64,000 nt of DNA from Pseudoflavonifractor sp. 524-17 (GTDB lineage: Bacteria; Bacillota; Clostridia; Oscillospirales; Oscillospiraceae): assembly GCF_009935845.1 (NCBI RefSeq), contig NZ_QWEK01000016.1, positions 1 through 64,000 of the forward strand, given 5' to 3'. The notes under the pieces were generated by a model. The model did not search any database. It had not been told where the DNA came from and worked only from the letters and a program-made list of their open reading frames with translations. The position numbers and the translations under genes were made by a program. Shown here in pieces: positions 8,038-18,100 of the stretch. The stretch's first letter is position 1. Each line of letters starts with the position of its first letter.

Positions 8038-9255
8038 TCACCCCGCCGGGTGGGATTCGTTTTTCTCAAACGGTACAAAGCAGCCGATCTCCTCGCTGCA
8101 CTGGGCGTTCAGCGTGACCTTCAGCACGCCGTCCTGAATGACGGCGGAGAAGTCCATAGACACCACGGAACCCTGGCCGATTTCCTTCCGTAACGCCTCT
8201 TCCAGACGCTGCCGGAGCATGTCTTCCGCCGCGGCCTGGTCGATGGGAGCACATGTCAGGGTGTACTCCCGTATGGTTTCCCGGCCCACACTGACCGGAA
8301 TCAGCCAGCCGCCGCCCTCCCCGCTCCAAATCTCACTTATTTTATCATAAAGAGGGAAGGGAATTCCACTCTTTCCATAAAAATTGACCCGCCTTCCCAT
8401 AAATTCTAAAAAGCATCGCTGCCGCCGGGCGCCGGTGTAGGTTTTTACCTGGGCCTCCAGGGGAATTTGGGCCTCCAGTGTCCGCCAGGTCCGGGCCCAC
8501 ACCCGGCCTCTGGCCCGAACCTGCCGCCAGCCCACGTCCTGCTCGCTGTACATCGGCCCCTCCAGCAGGACGTTGCCGCTGATGAGCAGGTCCCCTTCCG
8601 CCACCGCCGCTCCTACCTTCCACTCTGTCTCCCCATCCAGCACCTCCAGCCGGGTGATGACGCCGCCCCGGTCCGCTACCACATCGCCATAGGCCGACTC
8701 GTCCACCACCTCCGGCGGCGCCACCCGCTCCCGCACCAGCACCTCCGCCCGGGCGCCGTAGAGATTGATGGCAATCCATGACAGCTCTGACTGCTCCAGC
8801 AGCACCTGCTGCTCAATGAGATCGACATCAATAGCGGGGCCAAAAGCCCCCGGCCGCACCCCCAGCCGCCGCAGCGTAGACAAAATTGCCGCAGAAGACA
8901 CCCGCTCGTTTCCCGACACGTCCACCACCAGCACAAACTGCGTCATCAGCAGCACCGCCAGCAGCGAGAGGGCCAGCCCAATGAGCAGGGCATACCGGGT
9001 CCGGAACCGGGCCAGGAAGGAGGGTAATCCCTCCCGCACCACCTCCTCCACCGTACAGCCCGCCCGCGCCCCCAGCTCCTCCAGCCGGGGACGCTCCCGC
9101 CGGGCCACCGTCAGACGCACCGCCCCATCCGGCTGCCACTCCACCCCCCAGAAGACAATCCCCCGCCGGGCGCAGAGATTCAAAAAGCGCTCTGGAAAAG
9201 GCCCTGCCGCCTCTATCTCCACACTTCCCCGGAGATAATTTACGATACGCTTCAT
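8038..9255 (-). CDS. yqfD: Sporulation protein YqfD
   Basis: Family made in the mother cell during sporulation. The N-terminal cytoplasmic domain (MKRIVNYLRGSVEIEAAG) is followed by one TM helix near residues 90-112 and a large extracytoplasmic region with a GNVLLEGP-type stretch. Length 405 aa is typical. It follows yqfC by 13 bases and precedes phoH, the conserved order in endospore formers. It supports a sporulating host. Confidence 0.92.
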   Translation of the reverse strand: MKRIVNYLRGSVEIEAAGPFPERFLNLCARRGIVFWGVEWQPDGAVRLTVARRERPRLEELGARAGCTVEEVVREGLPSFLARFRTRYALLIGLALSLLAVLLMTQFVLVVDVSGNERVSSAAILSTLRRLGVRPGAFGPAIDVDLIEQQVLLEQSELSWIAINLYGARAEVLVRERVAPPEVVDESAYGDVVADRGGVITRLEVLDGETEWKVGAAVAEGDLLISGNVLLEGPMYSEQDVGWRQVRARGRVWARTWRTLEAQIPLEAQVKTYTGARRQRCFLEFMGRRVNFYGKSGIPFPLYDKISEIWSGEGGGWLIPVSVGRETIREYTLTCAPIDQAAAEDMLRQRLEEALRKEIGQGSVVSMDFSAVIQDGVLKVTLNAQCSEEIGCFVPFEKNESHPAG

Positions 9256-9268
9256 CTTCTCCCCCCGC

Positions 9269-9550
9269 TCAGTTCAGATCCACGCCAAAAATCCTGCCTG
9301 TAATCAGCAGCTCCCCGGCGTTCATGGAACGCAGCTCCAGATCCTCTCCCCGTACCTTCACAATCAGCTTTCCCCCGGATATGTGGATCTCTTCTTTTCC
9401 ATAGGCCAGAATCCCCCGGTGGTTTTCCATCCGGAGCTCTCCGGCCCCGATGAGCTCCACCCGGGGCAGCCCCGCCACCAGATCCCCCGGCAGGTCGAAC
9501 ACCTGCGCCGTTTTCTCCAAAATGCCCTCTTTTTTTCGCCGTGTCCCCAT
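9269..9550 (-). CDS. yqfC: Sporulation protein YqfC
   Basis: 93-aa YqfC family protein, a sigma-E regulon member in Bacillus. The sequence shows the family pattern of repeated beta-strand units (PRVELIGAGELRMENHRGILAYGKEEIHI and RSMNAGELLITGRI). AGGAGGG lies 6 bases before the ATG. It heads the operon running to recO. Upstream, CATATGGT with a poor -35 is only a weak sigma-E match, so the promoter is not assigned. Confidence 0.9.
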   Translation of the reverse strand: MGTRRKKEGILEKTAQVFDLPGDLVAGLPRVELIGAGELRMENHRGILAYGKEEIHISGGKLIVKVRGEDLELRSMNAGELLITGRIFGVDLN

Positions 9551-9631
9551 GGCCAGCCCTCCTGTTCCCGATTACCATATGCGCCGTCCCCGGTTTATTT
9601 GCCTGTTTCATGAAAAAAGACGCTGCTTTTC

Positions 9632-9660
9632 TTGCAATCCGGGCTGGAATGGACTATCAT
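9632..9660 (+). promoter_or_regulatory. sigma-A-like promoter of nadE
   Basis: TTGCAA (9632-9637) and TATCAT (9655-9660), spacer 17, 40 bases before the start codon. Confidence 0.5.
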
Positions 9661-9699
9661 GGTACCATAGTTATATTCCTCAAAGGGAGGTTGCAAAAG

Positions 9700-11616
9700 A
9701 TGCGTGACGGTTTTATTAAAGTGGCCGCCGGCACCCCTAAAATCCGGGTGGCCAACTGCCGGTATAACGCGGAACAAATTTTCACCCTTATGCGGGAAGC
9801 CGCTAATCAGGGGGTGCGGGTGCTGGCCCTGCCGGAGCTGTGCATTACCGGCTACACCTGCGCCGACCTGTTTTTTCACGATACCCTGATTCGCGGCGCG
9901 GAAGAGGCCCTTTCCACCATTCTGGAGGCCACCAAGAATCTGGATTTGGTCACCGCCGTGGGCCTGCCGGTGCCCTATGGGGGCAAGCTGTGCAACTGCG
10001 CCGCCCTCATCCACAAGGGGGAGATCCTGGCCGTCATCCCCAAGACGTTTCTGCCCAACTACAGCGAGTTTTACGAAAAGCGCTGGTTCGTCACCGATGT
10101 CCCGGGAGACCGGCTTTTTACCCTCTGCGGCCAGGAGACCTATTTCGGCCGGGACGTTATCTTCCCCTGTGACACCATGCCGGGCCTGACCCTCGGGGTG
10201 GAGCTGTGCGAGGACCTGTGGGCCAGCACGCCCCCCTCTGTCGCCCTGGCCGAGGCGGGGGCCACGATAATCCTCAACCTGTCCGCCAGCAATGAAGTGG
10301 CCGGCAAGGCGGACTACCGCCGCCGTCTCGTCACCGGGGAATCCGCCCAGCTGGTGTGCGGCTATGTCTACGCCAACGCCGGCGAGGGGGAGTCTACCAC
10401 CGATCTGGTCTTCGCCGGCCACAATCTCATCGCGGAGAACGGCGCCCTGCTGGCGGAGCGGCGGTTCACCTCCGGCCTGACCATCTCCGAGATCGACGTC
10501 CAACGCCTGATCAGTGAGCGGCGGCGCATGACCACCTTCCGCTCCGGGGAGAGCCGTCCCTTTATCCGCATTCCTTTCTCATTGGAACAGGCCACCACCA
10601 CCCTCACCCGGCCGGTCAATCCCCTCCCCTTCCTCCCCCAGGACCCCTTGGAGCGCAAGGAGCAGTGCGACGAGATTCTCCTCATTGCCGCTCTGGGCCT
10701 GAAAAAGCGCCTGGAGCACAGCGGGGCCAAGACCGCCGTGGTAGGCCTGTCCGGCGGGCTGGACTCCACTCTGGCCATCCTTATCACCAGTCTGGCCATG
10801 CACCTGCTGGGCCGCCCCGCCAGCGATATCATCGCCGTCACCATGCCCTGCTTCGGCACCAGCGACCGCACCCGGGATAACGCCGTGGTCCTGGCCCAGC
10901 GCCTGGGCGCCACCCTGAAGCGCATTGACATCGGCGCGGCGGTGCGGCAGCACTTTCAGGACATCGGCCAGGCCATGGACAACCACGACGTCACCTATGA
11001 GAACAGCCAGGCCAGAGAGCGCACCCAGGTGCTCATGGACATCGCCAACCAGTACGGCGGTCTGGTGGTGGGCACCGGGGATCTGTCCGAGCTGGCCCTG
11101 GGCTGGTGCACCTACAACGGCGACCATATGAGCATGTACAGCGTCAACGCCTCCATCCCGAAAACGCTGGTGCGCCACCTGGTCTCCTTTATCTCCGACG
11201 ACAAGGCGGAGGAGGACCAGCGTCTGGCCGATGTGCTCACCGACATTCTGGACACCCCGGTTTCTCCCGAACTCCTCCCCGCCATTGAGGGGGCCATCAG
11301 CCAAAAGACTGAGGATCTGGTGGGTCCCTATGAGCTCCACGACTTTTTCCTCTATTACGCCATCCGCTGGACGTTCCCGCCCCGGAAGGTGCTCCGCCTG
11401 GCGGAGTACGCTTTCGGCCGGGCCTATGACCACGCCACTGTCTTGAAGTGGCTGCGGCAGTTCTACCGCCGCTTCTTCTCCCAGCAGTTCAAGCGCTCCT
11501 GTCTCCCCGACGGGCCCAAGGTAGGCTCGGTCTCCCTCTCCCCCCGCGGGGACTGGCGGATGCCCAGCGACGCCGCCGCCGCCCTCTGGCTGGCAGAGCT
11601 GGAGGAGCTGTCATGA
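9700..11616 (+). CDS. nadE: Glutamine-dependent NAD+ synthetase
   Basis: Two-domain enzyme that makes NAD+ from deamido-NAD+, ATP and glutamine. The N-terminal nitrilase-type glutaminase has the Glu-Lys-Cys triad at about E46, K115 and C170. The C-terminal NAD synthase domain has the pyrophosphatase loop SGGLDS at about 351-356. The start MRDGFIKV has AAAGGGAGG upstream; longer frames add 53 atypical residues. The 638-aa length matches two-domain NadE. Its stop overlaps the next gene's ATG, so NAD synthesis is co-translated with a chromate-transporter pair. Confidence 0.96.
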   Translation: MRDGFIKVAAGTPKIRVANCRYNAEQIFTLMREAANQGVRVLALPELCITGYTCADLFFHDTLIRGAEEALSTILEATKNLDLVTAVGLPVPYGGKLCNCAALIHKGEILAVIPKTFLPNYSEFYEKRWFVTDVPGDRLFTLCGQETYFGRDVIFPCDTMPGLTLGVELCEDLWASTPPSVALAEAGATIILNLSASNEVAGKADYRRRLVTGESAQLVCGYVYANAGEGESTTDLVFAGHNLIAENGALLAERRFTSGLTISEIDVQRLISERRRMTTFRSGESRPFIRIPFSLEQATTTLTRPVNPLPFLPQDPLERKEQCDEILLIAALGLKKRLEHSGAKTAVVGLSGGLDSTLAILITSLAMHLLGRPASDIIAVTMPCFGTSDRTRDNAVVLAQRLGATLKRIDIGAAVRQHFQDIGQAMDNHDVTYENSQARERTQVLMDIANQYGGLVVGTGDLSELALGWCTYNGDHMSMYSVNASIPKTLVRHLVSFISDDKAEEDQRLADVLTDILDTPVSPELLPAIEGAISQKTEDLVGPYELHDFFLYYAIRWTFPPRKVLRLAEYAFGRAYDHATVLKWLRQFYRRFFSQQFKRSCLPDGPKVGSVSLSPRGDWRMPSDAAAALWLAELEELS

Positions 11617-12218
11617 ATCTCTGTCTGGATCTCTTTCTCACCTTTGCCCGCATCGGGGTATGCACCTTCGGCGGAGGGTACGCCATGCTTCCCATCCTCC
11701 AGCGGGAGGTGGTGGACAAAAAGGGCTGGTGTACGGTGGAGGATCTGGCCGACTACTATGCCATCGGCCAATGTACCCCCGGGGTCATTGCGGTAAACAC
11801 CGCCACCTTTGTGGGGACCAAGCTCAAAGGAAATTTAGGCGGCGTCTTTGCCACCTTGGGGGTGGCCTTTCCCTCCACCGTAATTATTCTGGCCATCGCC
11901 TCCTTTCTCAACACCTTCTCCAGCTTCCCCCTGGTTCAGCACGCCTTTGCCGGGGTGCGCGCCTGCGTGTGCGCCCTGATTCTCTCCAGCGTCCTCAAGC
12001 TGTGGAAGAAGACTGTAGTGGACAAGGCCACCCTGGCCCTGTTTACCGTGATCTTCCTGCTCAACGCCTCCGCCGGGGTTCTCACCGGCGCCGCGTCCGG
12101 CGCAGGCCTGACCGCACTGGCCGCAGTCCTTGACACTTTGCTCTCCCCGGTGGTTCTGGTGGCGGCAGCGGGCCTGTGCGGCCTGACGGTACGCAAATCC
12201 AGGGGGTGGGCCAAGTGA
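11613..12218 (+). CDS. Chromate transporter (CHR), first half-size subunit
   Basis: Short-chain CHR protein of 201 aa, one half of the ChrA fold. It has the CHR N-terminal signature CTFGGGYAMLPILQREVV and the TPGVIAVNTATFVG stretch, with about five or six hydrophobic segments. ATGA overlap with nadE sets the start. Short CHR proteins work as pairs encoded side by side, and the partner follows directly. Substrate may be chromate/sulfate or another anion; the pairing with nadE gives no clear clue. Confidence 0.88.
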   Translation: MNLCLDLFLTFARIGVCTFGGGYAMLPILQREVVDKKGWCTVEDLADYYAIGQCTPGVIAVNTATFVGTKLKGNLGGVFATLGVAFPSTVIILAIASFLNTFSSFPLVQHAFAGVRACVCALILSSVLKLWKKTVVDKATLALFTVIFLLNASAGVLTGAASGAGLTALAAVLDTLLSPVVLVAAAGLCGLTVRKSRGWAK

Positions 12219-12784
12219 TCTATCTGCGTCTCTTTTATGAATTTTTTAAGGTAGGGCTCTTCTCTGTTGGCGGCGGCCTGGCTACCATTCCCTTCCTGCG
12301 CCAGATTGCCCAGCAGACCGGCTGGTTCACCGAGGCGGACCTGGCCAACATGATCGCTGTCTCCGAGTCCACCCCCGGCCCCATGGGGCTGAATATGGCC
12401 AGCTATGTGGGCTTTACCAGCGGCGGGCCCCTGGGCACCTTCGTAGCCGCCCTGGGCCTGATCACCCCGTCCATTCTGATCATTCTGGTGGTTGCCCGCT
12501 TCCTGAAAGCCTTTCGGGACAGCAAGTATGTGGACGCCGTGTTCTACGGCCTGCGCCCCGCCTCCACTGCCCTCATCGCCGCCGCCGGGCTGTCCGTGGC
12601 CATGCTCACGCTGGTGCGCACCGACGCCCTGCCGGCCGGCCAGGTGCTGGACTTCTTCAATTTCAAAACCATCGCCCTGGCCGCGGCGGTCTATCTGTGT
12701 ATGACCCGCACCCCCCTGAAAAAGCTCCATCCGGTGGTCTTTATCGCCGCCGGCGCTGTCGCCGGCATTGTGTTCCAGTTCTGA
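12215..12784 (+). CDS. Chromate transporter (CHR), second half-size subunit
   Basis: Partner CHR protein of 189 aa with LFSVGGGLATIPFLRQ and STPGPMGLNMASYVG, paralogous to the preceding gene but expected to insert in opposite topology. The start is taken as GTG at 12215, overlapping the upstream stop as GTGA and preceded by AGGGGG. An ATG at 12176 would overlap the upstream gene by 43 bases. The stop is followed immediately by a C12A11 tract. Confidence 0.87.
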   Translation: MIYLRLFYEFFKVGLFSVGGGLATIPFLRQIAQQTGWFTEADLANMIAVSESTPGPMGLNMASYVGFTSGGPLGTFVAALGLITPSILIILVVARFLKAFRDSKYVDAVFYGLRPASTALIAAAGLSVAMLTLVRTDALPAGQVLDFFNFKTIALAAAVYLCMTRTPLKKLHPVVFIAAGAVAGIVFQF

Positions 12785-12807
12785 CCCCCCCCCCCCAAAA
12801 AAAAAAA
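12785..12807 (+). repeat. C12A11 homopolymer tract
   Basis: Twelve C followed by eleven A directly after the stop of the second CHR gene. Such tracts slip during replication and sequencing. It is outside coding sequence and about 24 bases before the next promoter. Confidence 0.9.
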
Positions 12808-12830
12808 TTGCGCAAACCCGGAACCTTCTC

Positions 12831-12859
12831 TTGACAGGCCGCATAGGATATGCCATAAT
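12831..12859 (+). promoter_or_regulatory. sigma-A-like promoter of the NiCo riboswitch transcript
   Basis: TTGACA (12831-12836), spacer 17, CATAAT (12854-12859). The predicted start of transcription falls about 45 bases before the riboswitch aptamer. Confidence 0.65.
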
Positions 12860-12910
12860 AATTTTACTCTTTGCACTGCATTACATTCTGTAAAGAATGG
12901 GAAAGCTACA

Positions 12911-13027
12911 GTACAAACTGAGCAGGCGATGATCCTCCGGATCATGGGGCCGGGCCGCCAGACGGCGGCAGCAGATCGCACATTGCGCGTCTGTGGGACA
13001 GTTGTATGTTCCACAGACGCGTTTTTT
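12911..13027 (+). ncRNA. NiCo (czcD) riboswitch with intrinsic terminator
   Basis: The aptamer carries the class hallmarks in order: ACTGAGCAGGC, GCCGGGC, CAGAT, then TCTGTGGGACAG. P1 forms between TACAAACTG and CAGTTGTA with one bulge. The expression platform is a terminator with arms CGCGTCTGTGG (12986-12996) and CCACAGACGCG (13011-13021) plus six T. Its 5' arm reuses the 3' side of the aptamer, so ligand binding should block termination and switch the gene on. The class responds to Co2+/Ni2+, and Fe2+ has also been reported. A cation efflux gene follows, as expected. Confidence 0.9.
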
Positions 13028-13111
13028 CTCTCTTTCCGGGAACCATGGGTTTTCGTCTGGCCCAGCAAAGAATCCTTTCCCATATCCGCGGCAGAACAGG
13101 AGGATTATGTT

Positions 13112-14038
13112 ATGCCAGCCAACAAAGAGAATTTGACTGTAAACACCACATCCAAATCAGGAATTGATGAAAACGCCATCATACGGCGCACCTCACTGGT
13201 GGGGATCGCCGGGAATGTAGTCCTGTCCGCCTTCAAGCTCTTTGCCGGCATTGTTGGCAGCTCCGGCGCCATGGTGTCCGACGCCATCCACTCCCTCTCC
13301 GATGTCTTCGCCACCTTTATTGCCTTTCTGGGGGTCCGGCTCTCAAAAAAGGCGGCGGATCAGGAGCATCCCTACGGCCACGAGCGCTTTGAGTGCGTCG
13401 CCTCTCTGCTTCTCGGCTTGATCCTTTTGGCAACCGGACTGGGGATCGGCAAGGTGGGGCTGGAGCGTATCCTCGCCGGCAGCTATGAGGCCCTGCCTGT
13501 CCCCAGCGCCCTCGCCCTGGCCGCGGCGGTGGTCTCCATTGCCTCCAAGGAGGCTATGTACTGGTATACCCGCCACTGCGCCAAGCTTCTCAACTCCCCG
13601 GCTTTCATGGCGGACGCTTGGCACCACAGGTCAGACGTCTTTTCCTCTATCGGCTCCCTCACCGGCATCGCGGGGGCCATGCTGGGCTTCCCCGTAATGG
13701 ACCCCATCGCCAGCGTGATTATCTGCCTATTCATTCTAAAAGTCTCTTACGATATCCTGAAGGGCGCTATTGTAAACATGCTGGATACCTCCTGCGGGGC
13801 GGATTACGAGCGGGCTTTGACCGAGTATATCGCGGCCCAGAAGGACGTGGTCTGGGTGGACGCCCTCCACTCCAGGATGTTCGGCAATAAGGCCTATATC
13901 GACCTGGCGATTCAGGTAGACGGCAGCCTTCCCCTCCGGGAGGCCCACGATATCGCCCAGCGCATCCACGACAGCGTGGAGGAGCGCTTTTCAGAGGTCA
14001 AGCACATTACTATTTATCTCAACCCAGCCGTTCAATAA
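13112..14038 (+). CDS. Cation diffusion facilitator transporter
   Basis: CDF-family proton-coupled metal exporter, 308 aa, with six membrane segments and a C-terminal cytoplasmic dimer domain. Metal-site motifs are SDAIHSLSD in TM2 and ADAWHHRSD in TM5. The start MPANKENL has GGAGG upstream; an open frame from 12929 runs through the riboswitch and is not real. The NiCo riboswitch in its leader suggests efflux of Co2+, Ni2+ or Fe2+ rather than Zn2+. It is followed by a strong terminator. Confidence 0.93.
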   Translation: MPANKENLTVNTTSKSGIDENAIIRRTSLVGIAGNVVLSAFKLFAGIVGSSGAMVSDAIHSLSDVFATFIAFLGVRLSKKAADQEHPYGHERFECVASLLLGLILLATGLGIGKVGLERILAGSYEALPVPSALALAAAVVSIASKEAMYWYTRHCAKLLNSPAFMADAWHHRSDVFSSIGSLTGIAGAMLGFPVMDPIASVIICLFILKVSYDILKGAIVNMLDTSCGADYERALTEYIAAQKDVVWVDALHSRMFGNKAYIDLAIQVDGSLPLREAHDIAQRIHDSVEERFSEVKHITIYLNPAVQ

Positions 14039-14042
14039 CAGG

Positions 14043-14083
14043 AAAAGTCCCTGGGAATCAATGATTCCCAGGGACTTTTATGC
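14043..14083. terminator. Bidirectional terminator between CDF gene and eno
   Basis: 18-bp perfect arms aaaagtccctgggaatca (14043-14060) and its complement (14062-14079), with T-runs on either strand. It lies between convergent genes. Confidence 0.75.
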
Positions 14084-14098
14084 TCTTTTTTGTTGGGC

Positions 14099-15490
<1,392 letters not shown>

Positions 15491-15569
15491 CTATCTCTGC
15501 CCGTTCCCATCGCGCGAAGGGGGCCAGCATGCGCCGGCACGGGGGGCAAACTCAGTCTTTCAGCGCTTC

Positions 15570-17090
15570 TCAGTTCTCAATCAGGGTATTGCCGTCCATC
15601 TCCGCCGGCTTCTCCAGGCCCATCAGGTCCAGCATCGTGGGGGCGATGTCCGCCAGACGGCCATTGCGCAGCTTCACGTCCGCGCCCACGATATAGAAGG
15701 GCACCAGGTTGGTGGTATGGGCGGTATAGGGGGTGGTTCCGTCCTCGTCCACCATCCGTTCGGCATTGCCGTGGTCGGCGGTGATGAGGGACACGCCCCC
15801 CATCCGGGTGGTGGCCTCCACCACCTTATTCACGCACTCGTCCACGGCCTCCACCGCCAGGCGGGCGGCCTCATACACGCCGGTGTGGCCCACCATGTCG
15901 CAGTTGGCGAAGTTCAGAATAATCACGTCGTAATTACCGCTCTCAATCCGCTTGACTGCCTCGTCCGCCACCTCTGCCGCGCTCATGTCCGGCTTCAGGT
16001 CGTAGGTGGGCACCTTGGGAGATGGGATCAGCACCCGGTCTTCTCCAGGGAAGACCTGCTCGGCGCCGCCGTTGAAGAAAAAGGTGACGTGGGCGTATTT
16101 CTCCGTCTCCGCGATGCGCAGCTGAGTCAGACCCAGCTTGCTGATATACTCGCCAAAGATGTTGTGCAGCTCCTTGTGGGGGAACGCCACCGATACATTA
16201 GGCATAGTGGCGTCGTACTCCGTGGTACACACATAAGTCACAGGCTGGAAGCCCCGTTTGCGCTTCACGTCGTCAAAGCCGGCGTCCACGAAGCAGCGGG
16301 TGATCTCCCTGGCCCGGTCGGGGCGGAAGTTGAAGAAAATGATGGAGTCGCCCTCGCTTACCTTGACCCCCTTCACACAGACCACCGGCTCTACAAACTC
16401 GTCGGTGACTGCCTTATCATAGGATGCCTGCACCGCCGCCACAGGGTCCTCACAGAAGGTCCCCTCGCCGTCGGCAATGGCGTCGTAGGCCCGCTGCACC
16501 CGCTCCCAGCGCTTGTCGCGGTCCATGGCGTAGAACCGGCCCATTACGGTGGCAATCTGGCCCACGCCCAGTTCCCGGCACTTGTCCGCCAGCTGCTGCA
16601 CGTAGCCCCTGCCGGAGGCGGGGGGCACATCCCGCCCGTCCAGGAAGCAGTGGACATATACGCGGCTCAGCCCCCGCCGCTTGGCCAGCTCCAGCAGGGC
16701 GAACAGGTGGGTGATATGGCTGTGGACCCCGCCGTCGGACAGCAGGCCCATCAGGTGCAGGGCGCTGCTGCGCTCCTTGCAGTCGTCCATGGCCTCCAGA
16801 TATGCCTCGTTTTGGAAGAAGTCTCCGTCCTCCACCGCCTTGCTAATCCGGGGCAAATCCTGGAACACCACCCGGCCGGCGCCGATGTTGGTGTGGCCTA
16901 CTTCGGAGTTGCCCATCTGCCCGTCCGGCAGGCCCACGTCCAGTCCGGACGCAGAGAGTCTGCACCCCGGACAGTTAGCGAAGATGCGGTCCAGATTGGG
17001 AGTGCGGGCGTTGAGAATGGCGTTGCCCTTCTCCTCTTCCCGCATCCCAAATCCATCCATGATAATCAGGGTAGTCGGCGTTTTACTCAT
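15570..17090 (-). CDS. gpmI: 2,3-bisphosphoglycerate-independent phosphoglycerate mutase
   Basis: Manganese-dependent mutase interconverting 3- and 2-phosphoglycerate. It belongs to the alkaline phosphatase superfamily. The catalytic serine lies in GQMGNSEVGHTNIGAGR near residue 62. Other metal-site segments are FFNFRPDR and ITADHGNAE. The 506-aa length fits. GAGG lies 6 bases before MSKTPTTL. It lies between tpiA and eno. Confidence 0.96.
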   Translation of the reverse strand: MSKTPTTLIIMDGFGMREEEKGNAILNARTPNLDRIFANCPGCRLSASGLDVGLPDGQMGNSEVGHTNIGAGRVVFQDLPRISKAVEDGDFFQNEAYLEAMDDCKERSSALHLMGLLSDGGVHSHITHLFALLELAKRRGLSRVYVHCFLDGRDVPPASGRGYVQQLADKCRELGVGQIATVMGRFYAMDRDKRWERVQRAYDAIADGEGTFCEDPVAAVQASYDKAVTDEFVEPVVCVKGVKVSEGDSIIFFNFRPDRAREITRCFVDAGFDDVKRKRGFQPVTYVCTTEYDATMPNVSVAFPHKELHNIFGEYISKLGLTQLRIAETEKYAHVTFFFNGGAEQVFPGEDRVLIPSPKVPTYDLKPDMSAAEVADEAVKRIESGNYDVIILNFANCDMVGHTGVYEAARLAVEAVDECVNKVVEATTRMGGVSLITADHGNAERMVDEDGTTPYTAHTTNLVPFYIVGADVKLRNGRLADIAPTMLDLMGLEKPAEMDGNTLIEN

Positions 17091-17150
17091 AATTAACCTC
17101 AGTTCCGATGAATTCACGGCTGTATTAGCAGCCAGGGCCACAAGCCCTTC

Positions 17151-17924
17151 TTATTCCTGGTTGGCCGCGTTGACAATCTGCACAAAGTCGGGGGCCTTCA
17201 GGGCCGCGCCGCCAATCAGGCCGCCGTCCACATCGGGCTGAGCCAGCAGCTCGTGGGCGTTTTTCGCGTTCATGGAGCCGCCGTACTGAATGGTTACGGA
17301 GCGGGCCACCCGGGCGCCGTACAGCTTGCGGATCACCGCGCGGATGGACTCGCACACCTCGCCGGCCTGCTCTGCCGTGGCGGTCTTGCCGGTGCCGATG
17401 GCCCACAGGGGCTCGTAGGCGATGACCACGTGGCGCATCTTCTCCGCCGGCACCCCGGCCAGGGCCGCCTTGACCTGATAGGAGATCAGATCCATGGTCA
17501 CCCCCAGCTCCCGCTGCTCCAGACTCTCACCCACGCATACAATGGGGAACAGCCCGGCCTCCAGGGCGGCGTGGACCTTCTTGTTCACGGTAAAGTCCGT
17601 CTCATTGTAGTAGCTGCGGCGCTCTGAGTGGCCGATGATCACGTACTTCACGCCCAGCTCCTTGAGCATCTCGGCGGAGACCTCGCCGGTGTAGGCCCCG
17701 TTGGACTCATAATGGACGTTCTCCGCGCCGATGGCCACCCGGCACTCTTTGAACAGGCGCACAGCGGCCTGAATATTCACATAGGGGACACAAAGCACCA
17801 CCTCGCACCACTTGGGCTTGCCCAGCAGGGGCTTGAGCTCCTCGGCAAAGGCCCGGGTCTCGGACAGGGTTTTATTCATTTTCCAGTTGCCGGCGATGAT
17901 GGTCTTACGATATCTTCTGTTCAT
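17151..17924 (-). CDS. tpiA: Triosephosphate isomerase
   Basis: Interconverts dihydroxyacetone phosphate and glyceraldehyde-3-phosphate. Catalytic residues are the lysine of GNWKMN, the histidine of IIGHSERR and the glutamate of AYEPLWAIGTGK. The phosphate-binding GGSMN and GGLIGGAAL follow. Length 257 aa is normal. GGAGG is 9 bases before the ATG. A separate promoter and a 15-bp leader hairpin lie between it and pgk. Confidence 0.97.
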   Translation of the reverse strand: MNRRYRKTIIAGNWKMNKTLSETRAFAEELKPLLGKPKWCEVVLCVPYVNIQAAVRLFKECRVAIGAENVHYESNGAYTGEVSAEMLKELGVKYVIIGHSERRSYYNETDFTVNKKVHAALEAGLFPIVCVGESLEQRELGVTMDLISYQVKAALAGVPAEKMRHVVIAYEPLWAIGTGKTATAEQAGEVCESIRAVIRKLYGARVARSVTIQYGGSMNAKNAHELLAQPDVDGGLIGGAALKAPDFVQIVNAANQE

Positions 17925-17971
17925 GGCTTATGGCCTCCTCACGCATCTTAGCACAACAGATTCGGACGGCT

Positions 17972-18008
17972 GGTCAGACAGCGCCCGTCCTTGGGGCGCT
18001 GTCTGACC
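17972..18008 (-). promoter_or_regulatory. Leader hairpin of tpiA
   Basis: Perfect 15-bp arms ggtcagacagcgccc (17972-17986) and complement (17994-18008). It begins a few bases after the predicted transcription start of the tpiA promoter and has no following T-run on the minus strand. It may be a 5' stabilising hairpin rather than a terminator. Confidence 0.5.
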
Positions 18009-18019
18009 CCAATTCACTT

Positions 18020-18047
18020 ATTTTACGTTATTTTTGCCGCTTGTCAA
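18020..18047 (-). promoter_or_regulatory. sigma-A-like internal promoter before tpiA
   Basis: Minus strand TTGACA (18047-18042), spacer 16, TAAAAT (18025-18020). It allows tpiA-gpmI-eno to be transcribed separately from pgk. Confidence 0.65.
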
Positions 18048-18100
18048 GCGATTTTATTACAACGCCCTCCGCGATCCCGCGGAAAAGCCCGGTTTTTCCC

